In this document: positions 51,111 to 61,227 of the stretch, piece after piece
Layout of the letters: every line of letters begins with the position of its first letter
Position numbering within the stretch: position 1 is the stretch's first letter
DNA from: Yoonia ponticola
Lineage (GTDB): Bacteria > Pseudomonadota > Alphaproteobacteria > Rhodobacterales > Rhodobacteraceae
Length of the DNA stretch: 64,000 bases
Direction of reading: 5' to 3'
Assembly: GCF_014199395.1 (NCBI RefSeq)
Contig: NZ_JACIJM010000001.1
Span: 372,001 to 436,000, forward strand
Position numbers and translations under genes: made by a program
Notes under the pieces: model-generated
The model's database searches: none
What the model was told of the DNA's origin: nothing
What the model saw: only the letters and a program-made list of their open reading frames with translations

Positions 51111-53906
51111 TCAGTGACCAAACCGGTGGGCCAACAGGGCCGCCGGATCGCTTATGTCTTCAAACGACAAGTCCGATATTTCGCCCCAAGCCGCTGCCGC
51201 AGCTGCATGGCCAAAACGTGAATCAGCAAGCAGAACGCGCATGTCGGCGGCAATCAAACCACGTTCTGTGGGCGACAATGGCGCTTGATCCAGCCAGTCT
51301 TGGACAGTCAGCACATTCAACGTGTTTTGGGGCAGATCGGCGGCAGTGATCCAGCGATCCGGCGCAAGATTGAAATAGCGGGTACCGGCCTCTGCGGGGA
51401 CGTCGGCAAGGAACTGCGCGGCGCACCTCACATCAATCATCCGAAATGTTAGGTCTTCAGGGATCGCACCCATCTTGGCGCAGGCCGACATGATCGTTTC
51501 ATAGATGTCGTTCGGGTTCGGTGCCTCGATTTGATAGAGCGACGGCAACCGCACAATCGCAGATGCGACACCGGAGGTGGCGATCATGTGTTCCGCCGCA
51601 ATTTTCGCCGCGCCGTACCCGCCGCAATTGTCGTACAGAGTTGTCGCGTCTTCGGGGTAGGGACCGCCCGTGTCGGGGAAAACGGCAGACGTGGACGAGA
51701 ACCGCAAGTCCGCGTCGGCATCCCGACAGAACTGTAAAATGTTGGATATACCGACCTTGGACCAATCGACCATTGTGGTCGGGTCCACGGCCAAGTTTAC
51801 CATCGCGGCGCAGTGGATCACGCTGCGGGTCGCGGCACAAAATGCCTTGTATTGTGCGTTATTCAGGCCAAATCGGGAGTCTTCTAATGCCGCGGGCACC
51901 AAGATGATGCGCTGTGGATCGACGCCATGCGCATTCGCGATTTCGCTGATCCGATCCCATGCGTCACGCCGTTTCGCGCGGACTAGGCAGTAGATCACGT
52001 GATCGTCTGGCAAGTTTTTCGCAACAGCTGCCAGCACGTGCTGGCCTAGAAATCCGGTTGCACCTGTAATCAAAACACCGGGACGGTCAAAGTCGCCGTC
52101 GACTTGCGACACAGTGAAAGTTTCGGTCAAAATGTTGTGCAACCGGTCCAGTGGCACGTTTAAGGCAAAATCAAAATCAACACGGCGATTGTAGGCATCC
52201 TCTAACGCCAGAACCAAATTCACGGCCATCAGGGAATCCCCGCCGTGGTCGTGGAACGAAAGGCTTGGATCGATCATGGTGACTGGGTAGCCGAGCACCT
52301 TGGCGCTTTCGGTTACGGATGGGCGCATGTCTGCGTCGGACGGTGCGTCGTCCACGATTGCGGAAACTTTCGGCAGGGATTTAAAGTCGCATTTGCCAGA
52401 TACCGCGTTGATCGGAATTTCGTCCAACGCGATGAAATAGCTGGGAATACAATAGGCGGGTAGTTCCGCACGCAAGGCTTTAGCCAATGCCGCAGGTACG
52501 CGGTTCTCGCCGTGATGTAGCCCCCAGCGCGACAGGTTTGCGGCGGTCTGATCGGCGTTGGCGCAATAGTAGAACACAAGCGCATTGCCTTGGCCTGCGA
52601 CGTCTTGAATCCACGGTACGGCCTGCAAAAAACCCATGTGACCGTTCATTGATTCCGTCAACTCGCGGGTCTGGATACTATGCCCGCGCAGCTTGAGCAT
52701 ATGGGCGATGCGGCCCATCACATGGATCATCCCGTCGGGTGTGACGTAGCCTTGATCGCCTGTATCATAGAGCCGCGTGTCCTGTCCGTTCAGCGTGATT
52801 TCACGAAACCGCAGCGCAGTTTCTTCGGCTCGATTAACGTAGCCGGGCCCCAACATGCGCGGCCCTTCAAAATGCAACAAGCCGGGCTCGCCGACTTCGC
52901 ATTCGATGTCTTGATCGTTCAATACAACGGCCCGCAGGTGCGGCATTGCGATCCCAACGGCACCCGTATTTCGGCCGGATGCAGCGGACACATCTGTCAT
53001 CGCAATGTCGTGAGTTTCACAGATGCTATAAAGATTCCACAGCACCGCGTTTGGTAATTTTTCGCGGGCGGCCGCGATCAGCGCGTCGCTGACAACTTCA
53101 CCGTTCAAAATGATGCGTTTCAGCGGTACGTCTTTGGTCATCGCAACAGTTGAGGCTTGCAGCGTCTTCTCCAACGCGGACGGCGTGAACAACATCTCGG
53201 TGACATCGTAGTCGATCAGAAACGCCGCCAAATCGCTTGGGTTTAAAAGTTGCTGAAAGCTTGGGAAACAGATACGCGCGCCATTGCGCAAAGGCCGGAA
53301 CATTTCCCAGATCGCAAAGATATAAGAGCCGATGGTCTGGCTGCTATCGTAAGGCGTGTAGGCGTCGCGCCATTCGTAGGACAGAAACGCTGCTTCTTGG
53401 GTGACGGGAATGCACTTTGGTTTGCCCGTCGTGCCAGAGGTCGCGACGATATAGATCGCATCGTTAGCGGCGACATTTGCGGCCTCAATCGGGGCCGACG
53501 GTGCATCGTCAGGGCTGGCGATCACATCCAGTACATCCACGATGGTCTTGTTTTGGGGCAACTGGCCGTCTTTTGCGGGTTGGCACTGGAAAATCACGTC
53601 GATATCGAGTTCGGCCAAGATGTTAGTTAGCACATCGGTTGGCATTGCAGGATCCAGATGCACAAACGGGCGGCCCAAGACCAAACAAGCGGTCGTCGCG
53701 GTGGCAAACACCGTCGACGGCTTTCCAAAAATCGCGACCGATTCTGTCGTTGGCAAGTGTTGCTCTAACCGTTCAATGCAGCATCCAACTTGCCCATATG
53801 TCAGTGCAATATCCGCATCGATAAACGCGGTGTGCGCCGTAAATTCACGCAACGCTTGCGCGAGTTGCTTGGGAACAGAGGCAGTGTCAGTTGCGAAGTG
53901 GGTCAA
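51111..53906 (-). CDS. Stand-alone adenylation-carrier-thioester reductase enzyme
   Basis: This 931-residue protein is a single NRPS-like module without condensation domain. The adenylation domain (about 15-530) has IVATSGTTGKPKCIP (SGTTGKP at 157-163), an A5-type NLYSICETHDIA and LYDTGDQGYV; the A10 Lys is in SGKCDFKSLP. A carrier domain follows with the phosphopantetheine Ser558 in DHGGDSLMAVNL. The C-terminal NAD(P)H thioester reductase begins GVLITGATGFLGQHVL near 610 and has YGAAKIAAEHM. The overall reaction is reduction of an acid to an aldehyde or alcohol, as in Lys2 and carboxylic acid reductases. No phosphopantetheinyl transferase is next to it. The substrate is unknown. Confidence 0.9.
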   Translation of the reverse strand: MTHFATDTASVPKQLAQALREFTAHTAFIDADIALTYGQVGCCIERLEQHLPTTESVAIFGKPSTVFATATTACLVLGRPFVHLDPAMPTDVLTNILAELDIDVIFQCQPAKDGQLPQNKTIVDVLDVIASPDDAPSAPIEAANVAANDAIYIVATSGTTGKPKCIPVTQEAAFLSYEWRDAYTPYDSSQTIGSYIFAIWEMFRPLRNGARICFPSFQQLLNPSDLAAFLIDYDVTEMLFTPSALEKTLQASTVAMTKDVPLKRIILNGEVVSDALIAAAREKLPNAVLWNLYSICETHDIAMTDVSAASGRNTGAVGIAMPHLRAVVLNDQDIECEVGEPGLLHFEGPRMLGPGYVNRAEETALRFREITLNGQDTRLYDTGDQGYVTPDGMIHVMGRIAHMLKLRGHSIQTRELTESMNGHMGFLQAVPWIQDVAGQGNALVFYYCANADQTAANLSRWGLHHGENRVPAALAKALRAELPAYCIPSYFIALDEIPINAVSGKCDFKSLPKVSAIVDDAPSDADMRPSVTESAKVLGYPVTMIDPSLSFHDHGGDSLMAVNLVLALEDAYNRRVDFDFALNVPLDRLHNILTETFTVSQVDGDFDRPGVLITGATGFLGQHVLAAVAKNLPDDHVIYCLVRAKRRDAWDRISEIANAHGVDPQRIILVPAALEDSRFGLNNAQYKAFCAATRSVIHCAAMVNLAVDPTTMVDWSKVGISNILQFCRDADADLRFSSTSAVFPDTGGPYPEDATTLYDNCGGYGAAKIAAEHMIATSGVASAIVRLPSLYQIEAPNPNDIYETIMSACAKMGAIPEDLTFRMIDVRCAAQFLADVPAEAGTRYFNLAPDRWITAADLPQNTLNVLTVQDWLDQAPLSPTERGLIAADMRVLLADSRFGHAAAAAAWGEISDLSFEDISDPAALLAHRFGH

Positions 53907-54055
53907 GGCGAATAGTACTCCGAATGCGTCGGTTAGCGATACATTAACGACATATAGGTGCTACGCCTTCCATCACCAATACCACTGGAAATGGCAATGC
54001 AAAAACGACCCAACCCGTCGCGGTGATCTGATCGCCGTCAGACGGTCCATTCGCG

Positions 54056-54454
54056 TCAGGATGTCTTAGGAAAGGTTTCCAAGGTTTTCAAAATCGGACA
54101 ATCGGGGCGATGATCTCCGGCGCAATCGTGCACCAACTGGGACAGGGTGCTATGGATCGCTTGCAGGTCCGTGATCTTGTTTTCGATTTGGGACAGGTGG
54201 TCCTTTGCGATGGCGCGCACGTCAGCACTGGCACGCGTTTGATCATCCCAAAGCGCCAGTAAATTCCGGCAATCTTCAATCGTAAAGCCAAGTGCCCGAG
54301 ATCGCGCGAGAAACACCAGTTTGTGGATGTCGCGATCGCGGAAACTGCGGTAGCCATTGGCGTCACGCAAAGGTTTGATCAATCCAATGTCTTCATAATA
54401 GCGGATGGTTTTGGGCGGCAGATTTGACTGCTTTGATGCGTCACCGATGTTCAT
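54056..54454 (-). CDS. cueR: Cu(I)-responsive MerR-family regulator
   Basis: This 132-residue regulator has the MerR winged helix (MNIGDASKQSNLPPKTIRYYEDIGLIKP) and the metal loop with two cysteines, HDCAGDHRPDCPIL, as in CueR/HmrR. It activates copper export when Cu(I) binds. It is encoded 8 bp after copA on the same strand, and its TAGGAG site overlaps the copA stop codon, so the two form an operon in which the regulator controls its own level. Confidence 0.93.
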   Translation of the reverse strand: MNIGDASKQSNLPPKTIRYYEDIGLIKPLRDANGYRSFRDRDIHKLVFLARSRALGFTIEDCRNLLALWDDQTRASADVRAIAKDHLSQIENKITDLQAIHSTLSQLVHDCAGDHRPDCPILKTLETFPKTS

Positions 54455-54462
54455 GTCGTCTC

Positions 54463-56925
54463 CTATACGCTCATCTGCGGTTTGATCCAGCGCAACCGCA
54501 ACGCGTTTGTGACGACAAAGACGCTCGACAATGCCATAGCACCCGCAGCAAGCGCTGGCGACAGAAGCAGCCCGAACAACGGATAGAACACGCCCGCCGC
54601 CACAGGGATTAACAAAGCGTTATAGCCAAAAGCCCAGAACAGGTTTTGCCGGATATTGCGCATGGTCATCTGGCTGACGTGCAACGCATTCACCACGCCA
54701 TTCAGTTCGCCCGACATCAGTACGACGTCAGCGGCTTCAATCGCCACATCGGTTCCCGTACCGATCGCGACGCCGACATCTGCGCGGGCAAGTGCGGGGG
54801 CGTCATTGATCCCGTCGCCGACAAAAGCGACCTTTTGGCCGTTAGATTGCAGGGCTTCAATTGCAGTGACTTTGCCTTCGGGCAGGACTTCGGCGACGAC
54901 GGTGTCGATACCGAGTTGTGCTGCGATTGCATCTGCAGTGCCTTGGTTATCGCCAGTGATCATCGCGACTTTCAGGCCAAGCTGATGTAGCGCGGCGATG
55001 GCGGCACCCGTGCTCTGCTTGATCGGATCAGACACCGCAATCACAGCCGCGAGTTGTCCGTCGATTGCGGTAAATAGCGGTGTTTTGCCTTGTTTCGCAA
55101 GGTCATCGCGTAAGTCGCTGAAGGCATCCAATGCGATACCTTCGCGGGTCATTAATCGATCTGCACCAATCAAAATCGTGCGATCAGAAACTGTGGCGCT
55201 GACGCCAAATCCCGTTTCCGCCGTGAACTGATCGACCTCGACGAGTTGTAAACCATCCTGCTCGGCACGGCGCACAATCGCTTTGGCGATGGGGTGTTCC
55301 GACATGACTTCGACAGATGCAACGAGGCGGAGGACGTCGGCCTGATCGAATCCGGTGCTGACTGTCAGGTCTGTTAACTCTGGACGACCTTCGGTCAAAG
55401 TGCCGGTTTTGTCCAAGGCAACCGTCTGCACGCTGCTCAATGTTTGCAACGCTTCGCCGCGCCGGAACAACACGCCCAATTCAGCAGCGCGGCCTGTCCC
55501 GACCATGATCGACGTCGGCGTGGCTAAGCCCATCGCGCAGGGGCAGGCGATAATCAGAACCGCGACACCAGCAATCATGGCAAAGCTCAGCGCGGGATCA
55601 GGGCCGAACACAAGCCACGCAACCACTGTCACAAGGGCAATCACAAGGACAGCTGGCACGAACCATAGCGTGATCCGGTTAACCACGTCTTGGATCGGAA
55701 GTTTCGCGCCTTGCGCGTCTTCAACCATACGGATGATCTGCGCCAGCATCGTGTCGCGGCCAACTTTTGTAGCGCGGATAGTCAACGCCCCGTTGCCGTT
55801 CACCGTCCCGCCGACAACCGTCGCATCGGAGGATTTCTCAACGGGGATTGGTTCGCCCGTGATCATGCTCTCGTCGACGTAGGACGTGCCTTTGGTCACA
55901 ACCCCATCGACCGCAATTTTATCGCCGGGACGGACGAGCAACAGATCATCAGCGACAATTTTGTCGACGTCCAGCGCGATCAACTCACCGTCGCGGTAAA
56001 CTTGGGCGGTCTTGGGGCTGAGGTTAACCAATTTGCGGATCGCGTCGCCCGTGCGACCCTTTGCACGCGCCTCCAGGTAGCGGCCCAGCAAAATCAACGT
56101 GACAATGACCGCCGCCGCTTCAAAGTACACAACCCGCGTGCCATCCGGCAGCAGCGACGGTGCAAACAGCGCAACGCAAGAGAAAACCCATGCCGCTCCG
56201 GACCCAAGGGCCACCAGCGAATTCATGTCAGGGGCCGCTTTGAACAGCGCGGGCAGTCCTTTGATGTAGAATTGGCGACCGGGCCACACCATCACGATTG
56301 TCGTCAGGACAAATTGGATCGTCCAACTGGTCCGCATCCCGACTGTATTCATGATCCAGTCGTGGACGGCAGGGATCATATGTCCGCCCATTTCCGCAAT
56401 AAAGACGGGCAGGGTCAGCAGCAGAGCAACCAATGTCATTTGCTTGAGGTGAGCAGCCTCTTCGGCTTTCTTATCGCTGGCAGGAGCAGCCCCACCTTCA
56501 TCGGGAATCAGCGTCGCTGGATAACCTGCGGCAGTAGCGGTTTGCGCAATATCCGACGCTCGCAACGACGTGCCAAGCACCTGAACAACCATGTTTTCTT
56601 TGGCAAGGTTTACCGCCACAGATACCACTGCGGGCAATGCCAAAACGGTCTTCTCGACGCGACCAACACAAGACGCACATGACATGTTTTCGAGACCAAA
56701 CCGATAGGACTGCACAGCCGCGGGATAGCCCGCGACATCCAAAGCCGCGGTGGCGTGATCAGCGGTGAAATCCTGATCAACGTGTAATGTCGCCGTCTCG
56801 GACGCGAAGTTAACCCGCGCATCCGACACACCATCCACGGCCTGTAATGCCTTTTCGACACGACCAACGCAGGACGCGCAATTCATCGCATTCACGCTAA
56901 ATGTCAGCGTAGTTTGGGTCGTCAT
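54463..56925 (-). CDS. copA: Copper-exporting P1B-type ATPase
   Basis: This 820-residue pump exports Cu(I) from the cytoplasm. Two N-terminal heavy-metal domains carry CASC motifs (Cys16/Cys19 and Cys83/Cys86). Eight helices follow, with the transport motif CPC near residue 460 ([13 protein letters not shown]), the phosphorylated Asp505 in DKTGTLTEG, the HP motif in SEHPIAKAI and the hinge [16 protein letters not shown]. The final helices hold the conserved FWAFGYN segment. A MerR-type promoter precedes it and cueR follows. Confidence 0.95.
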   Translation of the reverse strand: MTTQTTLTFSVNAMNCASCVGRVEKALQAVDGVSDARVNFASETATLHVDQDFTADHATAALDVAGYPAAVQSYRFGLENMSCASCVGRVEKTVLALPAVVSVAVNLAKENMVVQVLGTSLRASDIAQTATAAGYPATLIPDEGGAAPASDKKAEEAAHLKQMTLVALLLTLPVFIAEMGGHMIPAVHDWIMNTVGMRTSWTIQFVLTTIVMVWPGRQFYIKGLPALFKAAPDMNSLVALGSGAAWVFSCVALFAPSLLPDGTRVVYFEAAAVIVTLILLGRYLEARAKGRTGDAIRKLVNLSPKTAQVYRDGELIALDVDKIVADDLLLVRPGDKIAVDGVVTKGTSYVDESMITGEPIPVEKSSDATVVGGTVNGNGALTIRATKVGRDTMLAQIIRMVEDAQGAKLPIQDVVNRITLWFVPAVLVIALVTVVAWLVFGPDPALSFAMIAGVAVLIIACPCAMGLATPTSIMVGTGRAAELGVLFRRGEALQTLSSVQTVALDKTGTLTEGRPELTDLTVSTGFDQADVLRLVASVEVMSEHPIAKAIVRRAEQDGLQLVEVDQFTAETGFGVSATVSDRTILIGADRLMTREGIALDAFSDLRDDLAKQGKTPLFTAIDGQLAAVIAVSDPIKQSTGAAIAALHQLGLKVAMITGDNQGTADAIAAQLGIDTVVAEVLPEGKVTAIEALQSNGQKVAFVGDGINDAPALARADVGVAIGTGTDVAIEAADVVLMSGELNGVVNALHVSQMTMRNIRQNLFWAFGYNALLIPVAAGVFYPLFGLLLSPALAAGAMALSSVFVVTNALRLRWIKPQMSV

Positions 56926-56963
56926 TACGTCACCTCGGCATGGATTAAGTTGTTGTTACCTTC

Positions 56964-56994
56964 CACATAGGGATTCCAGTCACTGGAGGGTCAA
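56964..56994 (-). promoter_or_regulatory. CueR-type promoter of copA
   Basis: On the minus strand TTGACC (56989-56994) and TATGTG (56964-56969) are 19 bp apart, the long spacer of MerR-regulated promoters. The spacer contains the perfect inverted repeat TCCAGT-G-ACTGGA (56975-56987), as expected of a CueR/HmrR operator. It lies about 40 bp before the copA start codon. Confidence 0.85.
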
Positions 56995-57140
56995 GGGCTT
57001 TCCCTGATTTATCTACACAACTTTAAAACGAGTGATGACAGGGCGGCGTGGCTTCTAGTATGCTAGATTTGTGGTTGTTCGACTCGGCCTGATGCCTTTC
57101 GCGATCACATAGTTGAGTGCAGTGTGGAAGGTGTCGAAAA

Positions 57141-58292
57141 ATGGACCGTAAATTGAAAGTTCTGATCGCTGGAACCGGTTTCGCAGGGCAAGGTCACGCC
57201 GACGCATTTCGTGGGGCAGGGGCCGAGGTCGTAGGTATGGTGGGGCGCACTGACACGGTTGTGCGCGATGTGGCCGCGAAAATGAACATCCCCTACGCAG
57301 GCACCGATTGGCAGGCCGCATTAGAGGTGTGTCAGCCGGATATAGTGACAATTGCCACGCCAGGCGGAGCGCATGTCGCGCCGATCAAGCAGGCCATTGC
57401 GTTTGGCTGCCACGTTTTCTGCGACAAACCGATGACCCATAGCGGCGAAACGGCGATTGAATTGTACCAGCTTGCCCAGCAAAAAGGTGTCAAAACGGCC
57501 TATGCCGCCAGCTTTCGCTATTCGCCCAGCGTGCTCCACGCAAAGCGGCTCGTGTCTGAGGGCGCGATTGGCGAGCCGACTGAGGTCGAAAGCATTTCGC
57601 ACTTTAACCTTGATCGGAATATCCCCTTTGGTTGGTCGCACAGCAAGGCCGCTGGCGGGGGGCGGTTGAACAACAACTTCACCCATTCGTTGTCTATCGT
57701 GTCATCCGTGATCGGTGGTGAAATTCGAAAAGTTGTGGGCGATGTGCGCGATGATATGGGCCGCGCGCCTATTGTTGAGGGTGTGCATAACTTCATGACG
57801 CGCCGTGATTTTATTCCCAAAGACCTGAGCGATCCGGCGTTGAAATGGGGCCGCAGCGACGTGGAATGGTCGTATACCGTGCTTGCGCACTTCCAAAGCA
57901 ACGTCACCGCAAAACCCGTTTCGGTGTTGTTCAAACATGGCGGTCTGGTGCCGCGCTTCGCCGATGACCACATCGTTTTCTACGGGACCACAGGCGCGAT
58001 CTATCTCAAGGGGCATTATGGTTCCGGCCAGTTATCGCATTTCGGCGCAGATCAGAAATGGACCGATTTACCGCTGCCGCAAGATATCATTGACGCGAAT
58101 CCAGATGTGCAGGGCGAGACGGAGCAATGCTGGCACTACCTCGTGCGTGAGTTTGTAAAAGACATCAACGGGGAAACCGTGGCGCCCTATCCGACCTTTG
58201 CCGAGGGCAGTCAGTACCAACAAATTATTGACCTGATCCGGTCATCGGACTGCTGGACTGACGTGCCTTCAATCGGAAGGTTGCGCAAATGA
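57141..58292 (+). CDS. Gfo/Idh/MocA family oxidoreductase
   Basis: This 383-residue oxidoreductase has an N-terminal Rossmann motif (LIAGTGFAGQGHADAF), the conserved HVFCDKPMTHS (DKP for EKP) and GGRLNNNFTHSLSIVSSV in the substrate domain. It is the third such enzyme in the window and heads the sugar-acid operon. The ATG at 57141 follows GGAAGG; the ORF start at 57117 is less likely. Its stop overlaps the manD start by 4 bp. It may oxidise a sugar or sugar acid feeding the dehydratase. Confidence 0.87.
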   Translation: MDRKLKVLIAGTGFAGQGHADAFRGAGAEVVGMVGRTDTVVRDVAAKMNIPYAGTDWQAALEVCQPDIVTIATPGGAHVAPIKQAIAFGCHVFCDKPMTHSGETAIELYQLAQQKGVKTAYAASFRYSPSVLHAKRLVSEGAIGEPTEVESISHFNLDRNIPFGWSHSKAAGGGRLNNNFTHSLSIVSSVIGGEIRKVVGDVRDDMGRAPIVEGVHNFMTRRDFIPKDLSDPALKWGRSDVEWSYTVLAHFQSNVTAKPVSVLFKHGGLVPRFADDHIVFYGTTGAIYLKGHYGSGQLSHFGADQKWTDLPLPQDIIDANPDVQGETEQCWHYLVREFVKDINGETVAPYPTFAEGSQYQQIIDLIRSSDCWTDVPSIGRLRK

Positions 58293-59515
58293 AGATCACT
58301 GGCGCAAAAGTATTCGTCGGTGGCCCCGGCAAGAACTACGTCACGCTCAAGATTATGACCGATCAAGGTGTGTACGGGCTGGGTGATGCGACGCTGAATA
58401 ATCGCGAAACGCTCCCGGCGGCCTATCTGAACGACTATTTAATCCCCAATCTGATTGGCATGGACCCCCGCAATAGCGAAGACATTTGGCAGTTTTTCTA
58501 TCGCGGGGCCTATTTCCGGCGCGGGCCGATTGCGATGGCGGCATTTGCCGCGATTGATATGGCGCTTTGGGACATTAAAGGCAAATTGGCGAACATGCCG
58601 CTTTATCAGCTTTTTGGTGGCAAAAGCCGTGATGGCGCACTGGTTTACGCGCATGCAACAGGGTCTGACCTGAGCGATCTGAAGGATTCGATCCGCTATT
58701 ATATCGACCAAGGCTACAAGGCTGTGCGCGTGCAATGCGGCATTCCGGGGATGCCAACTGCGGGTTACGGTGTGGCCGAAACCAAGGGCGATGTGGCAAA
58801 TTACATTACTGATTTCAGCGGCATAAAGCCCAAAGTCGAGATTTGGGATACAGACCGATACATGCGTTACATGCCCGATGCGCTGATGGACATTCGCGAT
58901 CATTTTGGACCAGACCTGAAAATCCTGCACGATGTGCACCATAGACTGACCCCGCGCGAGGCGGCTGCTTTTGCGAAATCGGTTGAACCTGTCGGGTTAT
59001 ACTGGCTTGAAGATCCGACCCCCGCCGAAGACCAAGACGCGCTGAAAATGTTGCGCCAACATTCGACCGTGCCTGTGGCCATCGGCGAAGTCTTTAACTC
59101 GGTTTGGGACTGTAACAAGCTGATAGAACAGAACCTTATCGACTTTATCCGCGTCAGTGTGACCTATGCGGGCGGGATCACGCACGTAAAACGGATCGTT
59201 GATCTTGCAGGTCTGCATAACGTGCGTACCGGATTTCATGGCGCGCCCAGCCATTCGCCGATTAGCATGGCGGCGCAGGCGCATCTGAATGCTTGGGCGC
59301 CGAACTTTGGTATTCAGGAATATCTTGTTCTGGGCACGCCGGAATGCGACGCGCTATTTCCCTCCGATCACAAGCTGCAAAACGGCATGTTTCAGGTCAG
59401 CGATGGGGCAGGGCTGGGCGTTGATTTCGACGAAAGCGAAGCCGAACGCTATCATTTCAAGGCGGGCAGCCACCCAATCGTGCGGCTCGAAGACGGGACA
59501 ATGTGGGATTATTAA
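58289..59515 (+). CDS. manD: Mannonate dehydratase (enolase superfamily)
   Basis: This 408-residue protein matches ManD/RspA-type enolase-superfamily dehydratases, which convert D-mannonate to 2-keto-3-deoxygluconate. The start MKITGAKVFVGGPGKNYVT, the conserved ILHDVHHRLTPREAAAF near residue 212 (metal ligands and catalytic His), LEDPTPAEDQ and VAIGEVFN, and the late FHGAPSHSPISMAA are typical. Some members of the family have little or no activity on mannonate, so the exact substrate is to be shown. It overlaps the MocA gene by 4 bp; a TRAP transporter follows. Confidence 0.85.
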   Translation: MKITGAKVFVGGPGKNYVTLKIMTDQGVYGLGDATLNNRETLPAAYLNDYLIPNLIGMDPRNSEDIWQFFYRGAYFRRGPIAMAAFAAIDMALWDIKGKLANMPLYQLFGGKSRDGALVYAHATGSDLSDLKDSIRYYIDQGYKAVRVQCGIPGMPTAGYGVAETKGDVANYITDFSGIKPKVEIWDTDRYMRYMPDALMDIRDHFGPDLKILHDVHHRLTPREAAAFAKSVEPVGLYWLEDPTPAEDQDALKMLRQHSTVPVAIGEVFNSVWDCNKLIEQNLIDFIRVSVTYAGGITHVKRIVDLAGLHNVRTGFHGAPSHSPISMAAQAHLNAWAPNFGIQEYLVLGTPECDALFPSDHKLQNGMFQVSDGAGLGVDFDESEAERYHFKAGSHPIVRLEDGTMWDY

Positions 59516-59598
59516 CCGCGTTTCTCGCGGGATAGCCAGCCCAAGAGCGCTAACACGACGTTGGGGCAACGCGGAGTATTTACAAGGATTCAGGAATC

Positions 59599-59608
59599 TG
59601 GTCTACTA
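59599..59608 (+). promoter_or_regulatory. Operator-like TGGTCTACTA upstream of the TRAP genes
   Basis: TGGTCTACTA resembles the TGGTCAACCA sites of the catabolic region (8 of 10 bases) and lies 57 bp before the dctP start. It could bind a related GntR-type regulator encoded outside the window, or be chance. Confidence 0.25.
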
Positions 59609-59664
59609 GTCTTCAACATGATCGTTTTGCAGCTTGCAGACGATAAAGTTCTGGGAGGAAACTT

Positions 59665-60657
59665 GTGTTTAATTTCAAATCAATAAAATTCTTGGCCATT
59701 GGTGCCGTATCCGCAGCCGCTTTTGTGGCGACATCTGCTGCGGCTGAAACTGCCCTGCGTGGGGCCAGCATGTTTGACGAAGAACATGCCTACACAAAAA
59801 CATTGCGCGAATTTGAAAGGCTTGTAGCCGATAAATACGATGGCGACGTCACATTCGACATGAGCTTGAACGGCGAACTTGGCGACGAAAGCGATTTCGT
59901 CACGTTCTTGCAACAAGGTGTGGCGATTGATTATGCGGTCATGGCACCGTCGAACATGGCGACCTTTGCGCCGTCTATCCCATTGATGGATATGCCATTT
60001 TTATTCCGTGACCTCGATCACTGGAACACAGTGCTGTCCAGCGACGTCATGGCGCCGCTAGAAGCGGAGCTATTGGAAAAGGCAAACATCCGCGTGATTG
60101 GATATGCCGGCGGCGGTGTTCGTAACCTTGCCTCTGCTGATCCAATTACCAGCATGGACGAGCTGACTGGCCACAAAATGCGCGTGATGGGTGCACCTAT
60201 TCAGGCGCAAATCTTCGCGGCGATCAAAGCGACACCATCCGCGATTGCCTATAACGAAGTCTATAACGCGATCCAGACTGGCGTGATCGGCGGCTTTGAA
60301 AACGAAGCGGCGTCTATCCAAAATCTCAAGTTCTACGAAGTTGCGCCGAACATCACGCTCACCAAACACGCGATCACTGTGCGCCCATTGGTGATGTCCG
60401 AAAGCACATTCAGCGCATTGCCTGACGATCTAAAAGCGGTCGTCTTGGAAGCTGGTGCCGAAGCTGGTGCTTACGGTCGCGACTTGGAAAGCACGCAAGA
60501 CGGTGAGAAAATGCAGCAAATGCTCGATGCTGGTCAGATCGTTGTGCAGGAATTCGAAGGCCGCGACGCGCTGCTCGAAATGGTTGTACCTGTGCAAGAC
60601 GCTTACGCTGAAGAACTCGGCGCGACTGAACTGCTGCAAGCGATCCGCAACAAGTAA
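59665..60657 (+). CDS. dctP: TRAP transporter substrate-binding protein (DctP family)
   Basis: This 330-residue periplasmic protein has a signal peptide (MFNFKSIKFLAIGAVSAAAF, cut after SAAA near residue 28) and the DctP fold: ALRGASMFDEEHAYTKTLREF, TFLQQGVAIDYAVMAPSNM, GHKMRVMGAPIQAQIF with the conserved Arg for a carboxylate, and YNAIQTGVIGGFENEA. It binds an acid, probably a sugar acid given the ManD gene upstream. Translation starts at GTG behind GGGAGG. A strong terminator separates it from dctQ. Confidence 0.92.
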   Translation: MFNFKSIKFLAIGAVSAAAFVATSAAAETALRGASMFDEEHAYTKTLREFERLVADKYDGDVTFDMSLNGELGDESDFVTFLQQGVAIDYAVMAPSNMATFAPSIPLMDMPFLFRDLDHWNTVLSSDVMAPLEAELLEKANIRVIGYAGGGVRNLASADPITSMDELTGHKMRVMGAPIQAQIFAAIKATPSAIAYNEVYNAIQTGVIGGFENEAASIQNLKFYEVAPNITLTKHAITVRPLVMSESTFSALPDDLKAVVLEAGAEAGAYGRDLESTQDGEKMQQMLDAGQIVVQEFEGRDALLEMVVPVQDAYAEELGATELLQAIRNK

Positions 60658-60676
60658 TCGCCACCTATATGTCTTT

Positions 60677-60714
60677 GCTACCGGCGTGCGATGTGCGCCG
60701 GTAGCCTTTTATTT
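60677..60714 (+). terminator. Intrinsic terminator between dctP and dctQ
   Basis: gctaccggcg (60677-60686) and cgccggtagc (60696-60705) form a perfect 10-bp stem with a 9-base loop, followed by cttttattt. It lies inside the TRAP operon and would make dctP message exceed that for the permeases. Confidence 0.85.
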
Positions 60715-60732
60715 ATTGAACGGGCCCCCGTC

Positions 60733-61227
60733 ATGATCGGACGTATATTAGACAGCTTTTGCAACGGCCTGCGGGTTTTGCTGGGACTACTTATTGCAGC
60801 GCTCGCCATTCCCGTGGGGATGCAGGTGCTCGCGCGGTATACAGGTTTCATTCCGGTCTATTTGTGGACTGAAGAACTGGCGACATTCATCTTTGTCTGG
60901 GCCGTGATGATCGGCGCGATGGTCGCTGTTTGGGACGGGACACATTTTGATGTGCGCGTGATCCCCGATGCAAAGCACCCTTTGTTGAAATTGCTCCAAG
61001 ACGGCTTTGTACTGCTGATGACCTTTGCTTTTGCACTGATTTTCGCATGGTACGGCATTGAATATGCTGAATTTGGCTACATCCAGAATTCTGTGATGAT
61101 GCGGGCGAACATGTTGATCACATACATTTCGGTCCCGATCACGGGCGTCGTTTGGACGATCTTCACGGGCTACCGCCTGTACGAAGCCTTCGAGACTTAT
61201 AAAAATTCAAAGAAAGCACTGGCATGA
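60733..61227 (+). CDS. dctQ: TRAP transporter small permease (DctQ family)
   Basis: This 164-residue protein has four hydrophobic helices and the family segment VYLWTEELATFIFVWAVMIGA near residue 40. It forms the membrane part of the transporter with DctM. The ATG at 60733 is preferred over an upstream frame start at 60691 that lies in the terminator. Its stop overlaps dctM by 4 bp. Confidence 0.9.
   Translation: MIGRILDSFCNGLRVLLGLLIAALAIPVGMQVLARYTGFIPVYLWTEELATFIFVWAVMIGAMVAVWDGTHFDVRVIPDAKHPLLKLLQDGFVLLMTFAFALIFAWYGIEYAEFGYIQNSVMMRANMLITYISVPITGVVWTIFTGYRLYEAFETYKNSKKALA

Noticed and set aside
55690..56682. A 330-codon plus-strand frame opposite copA
   Set aside because: It mirrors the copA membrane region and heavy-metal domains; no independent evidence.
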